Shown here in pieces: positions 63,582-64,000 of a DNA stretch of 64,000 nucleotides (position 1 is the first letter of the stretch; the number at the start of each line of letters is the position of its first letter). The stretch is taken from assembly GCA_030681835.1 (NCBI GenBank), contig JAUXRN010000193.1, positions 1 to 64,000 of the forward strand, given 5' to 3'. Under the pieces are notes generated by a model, which made no database searches, had not been told where the DNA came from, and worked only from the letters and a program-made list of their open reading frames with translations. This stretch comes from Actinomycetota bacterium (lineage in GTDB: Bacteria; Actinomycetota; Actinomycetes; S36-B12). The position numbers and the translations under genes were made by a program.

Positions 63582-64000
63582 TCAGGAGCCGACCGGGCTG
63601 AGCCCGGCCGCCGCGGCCCTCGCCGCGGCGACGACCGGCTGCTGGACCGGCTGCGGGGTGGGCTGGGGGGTGGGGTGGTCGGGGCGGCGGGGCTGCGCGG
63701 CGGCGCGGATGGTGTCGGCGTCGGTGAGCTGGTCGGGGTCCCAGCGCATGCGACGGGCGATGTCGATCATGCGGCGTTCCTGCCGCGGTGGTGGGGGGAC
63801 GGGGATCTTGGGCTTGGGCGCGATGTGGGAGGCCGTGGTGGTGATGAACACGATGGCCTCGTCCGACCAGCCCCACTCGACCAGCACGGGCACCAGGACG
63901 GGCCAGGCGGCCGGGCCGGTCAGGTCCAGGCGCTGCAGCTCGCTGGGGGTGGGGCAGCCGGGGCAGCGCACGGTGATGCCGTAGCAGCGGGCGAGCTTGT
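63582..64000 (-). CDS. Unrecognised element protein with N-terminal cysteine cluster (5' end beyond window)
   Basis: The frame is open to the window edge, so the start lies outside; GTG 63971 is the first possible start inside. Visible residues begin KLARCYGITVRCPGCPTPSE, a C-x6-C-x2-C cluster suited to bind zinc, continue with LVEWGWSDEAIVFITTTASH and a short basic region RRMIDIARRMRWDPDQLTD, and end in a Pro/Gln-rich tail. Function unknown. Confidence 0.65.
   Translation of the reverse strand, partial: KLARCYGITVRCPGCPTPSELQRLDLTGPAAWPVLVPVLVEWGWSDEAIVFITTTASHIAPKPKIPVPPPPRQERRMIDIARRMRWDPDQLTDADTIRAAAQPRRPDHPTPQPTPQPVQQPVVAAARAAAAGLSPVGS

Larger units (their letters stand above)
60700..64000 (-). 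mobile_element. Left end of an integrative element in tRNA-Thr (continues beyond the window)
   Basis: Integrase and excisionase genes follow tRNA-Thr, with iterated 12-mers between tRNA and integrase that look like integrase arm sites. Two unrecognised genes follow. All element genes read toward the tRNA. The left attachment site should be the tRNA 3' half; the right end is outside the window. Confidence 0.8.

Overview
The window is high-GC, densely packed DNA from an actinomycete (phylum Actinomycetota). The evidence is a WhiB-type iron-sulfur regulator, a Crp/GlxR-type regulator, GTG starts, many ATGA-type gene overlaps, many apparently leaderless genes, and a gene order that I recognise as the one around Mycobacterium tuberculosis Rv3721c-Rv3644c (dnaX, recR, lysC-asd, ponA2/whiB4, the Get3/ArsA pair, RidA, crp, nth, marP, ephE, nhaA-acs, HAD/Ssd/Tad pilus genes, DEAD helicase, topA, tmk, holB). 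No mycolate genes or PASTA domains are seen, so it is not a typical Mycobacterium; genus and species cannot be named from the sequence.

Layout. 1-5123: end of a respiratory nitrate reductase operon narGHJI (narG cut by the window edge), closed by a strong hairpin. 5244-6498: an orphan periplasmic-binding-type protein, two tRNA-Ser genes and the SRP RNA. 6531-11347: dnaX-recR and lysC-asd. 11369-15847: a sulfotransferase, tRNA-Pro with repeated 3' ends, an ACC deaminase, an oxidoreductase, a metallophosphoesterase and a YqeY protein. 15852-34569: a conserved core block for cell wall synthesis (class A PBP), redox and stress regulation (WhiB), a Get3-like ATPase pair, RidA, NUDIX and MBL hydrolases, Crp, endonuclease III, the acid-stress protease MarP, a drug exporter with its TetR repressor, a CAP-domain secreted protein, NhaA and acetyl-CoA synthetase. 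34665-37390: a degenerate Fic-like protein, then an AbiEi/DUF559 nuclease-like gene bracketed by two inverted copies of a 57-bp palindrome-ended element, then a HAD phosphatase. 37551-42337: Ssd/CpaE and Tad pilus genes. 42334-52718: helicase, STAS protein, H+-pyrophosphatase, TetR, topA, tmk, holB. 52744-60532: assorted hydrolases, an exporter, a lycopene cyclase, adenosine deaminase and a META lipoprotein. 60641-64000: tRNA-Thr and the left end of an integrated genetic element (integrase, excisionase, two unknown genes) that runs off the window.

Two features stand out. First, at least thirteen genes start exactly six bases after a TANNNT -10 box, which implies leaderless mRNAs; at 54387/54406 two divergent genes share one symmetrical -10 sequence. 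Second, the roughly 1.1-kb unit at 35446-36556 interrupts the otherwise conserved Rv3662c-Rv3661-like neighbourhood and looks like a small mobile or selfish unit: a nuclease-like gene between inverted structured repeats, the right one of which supplies the gene's last codons and stop.
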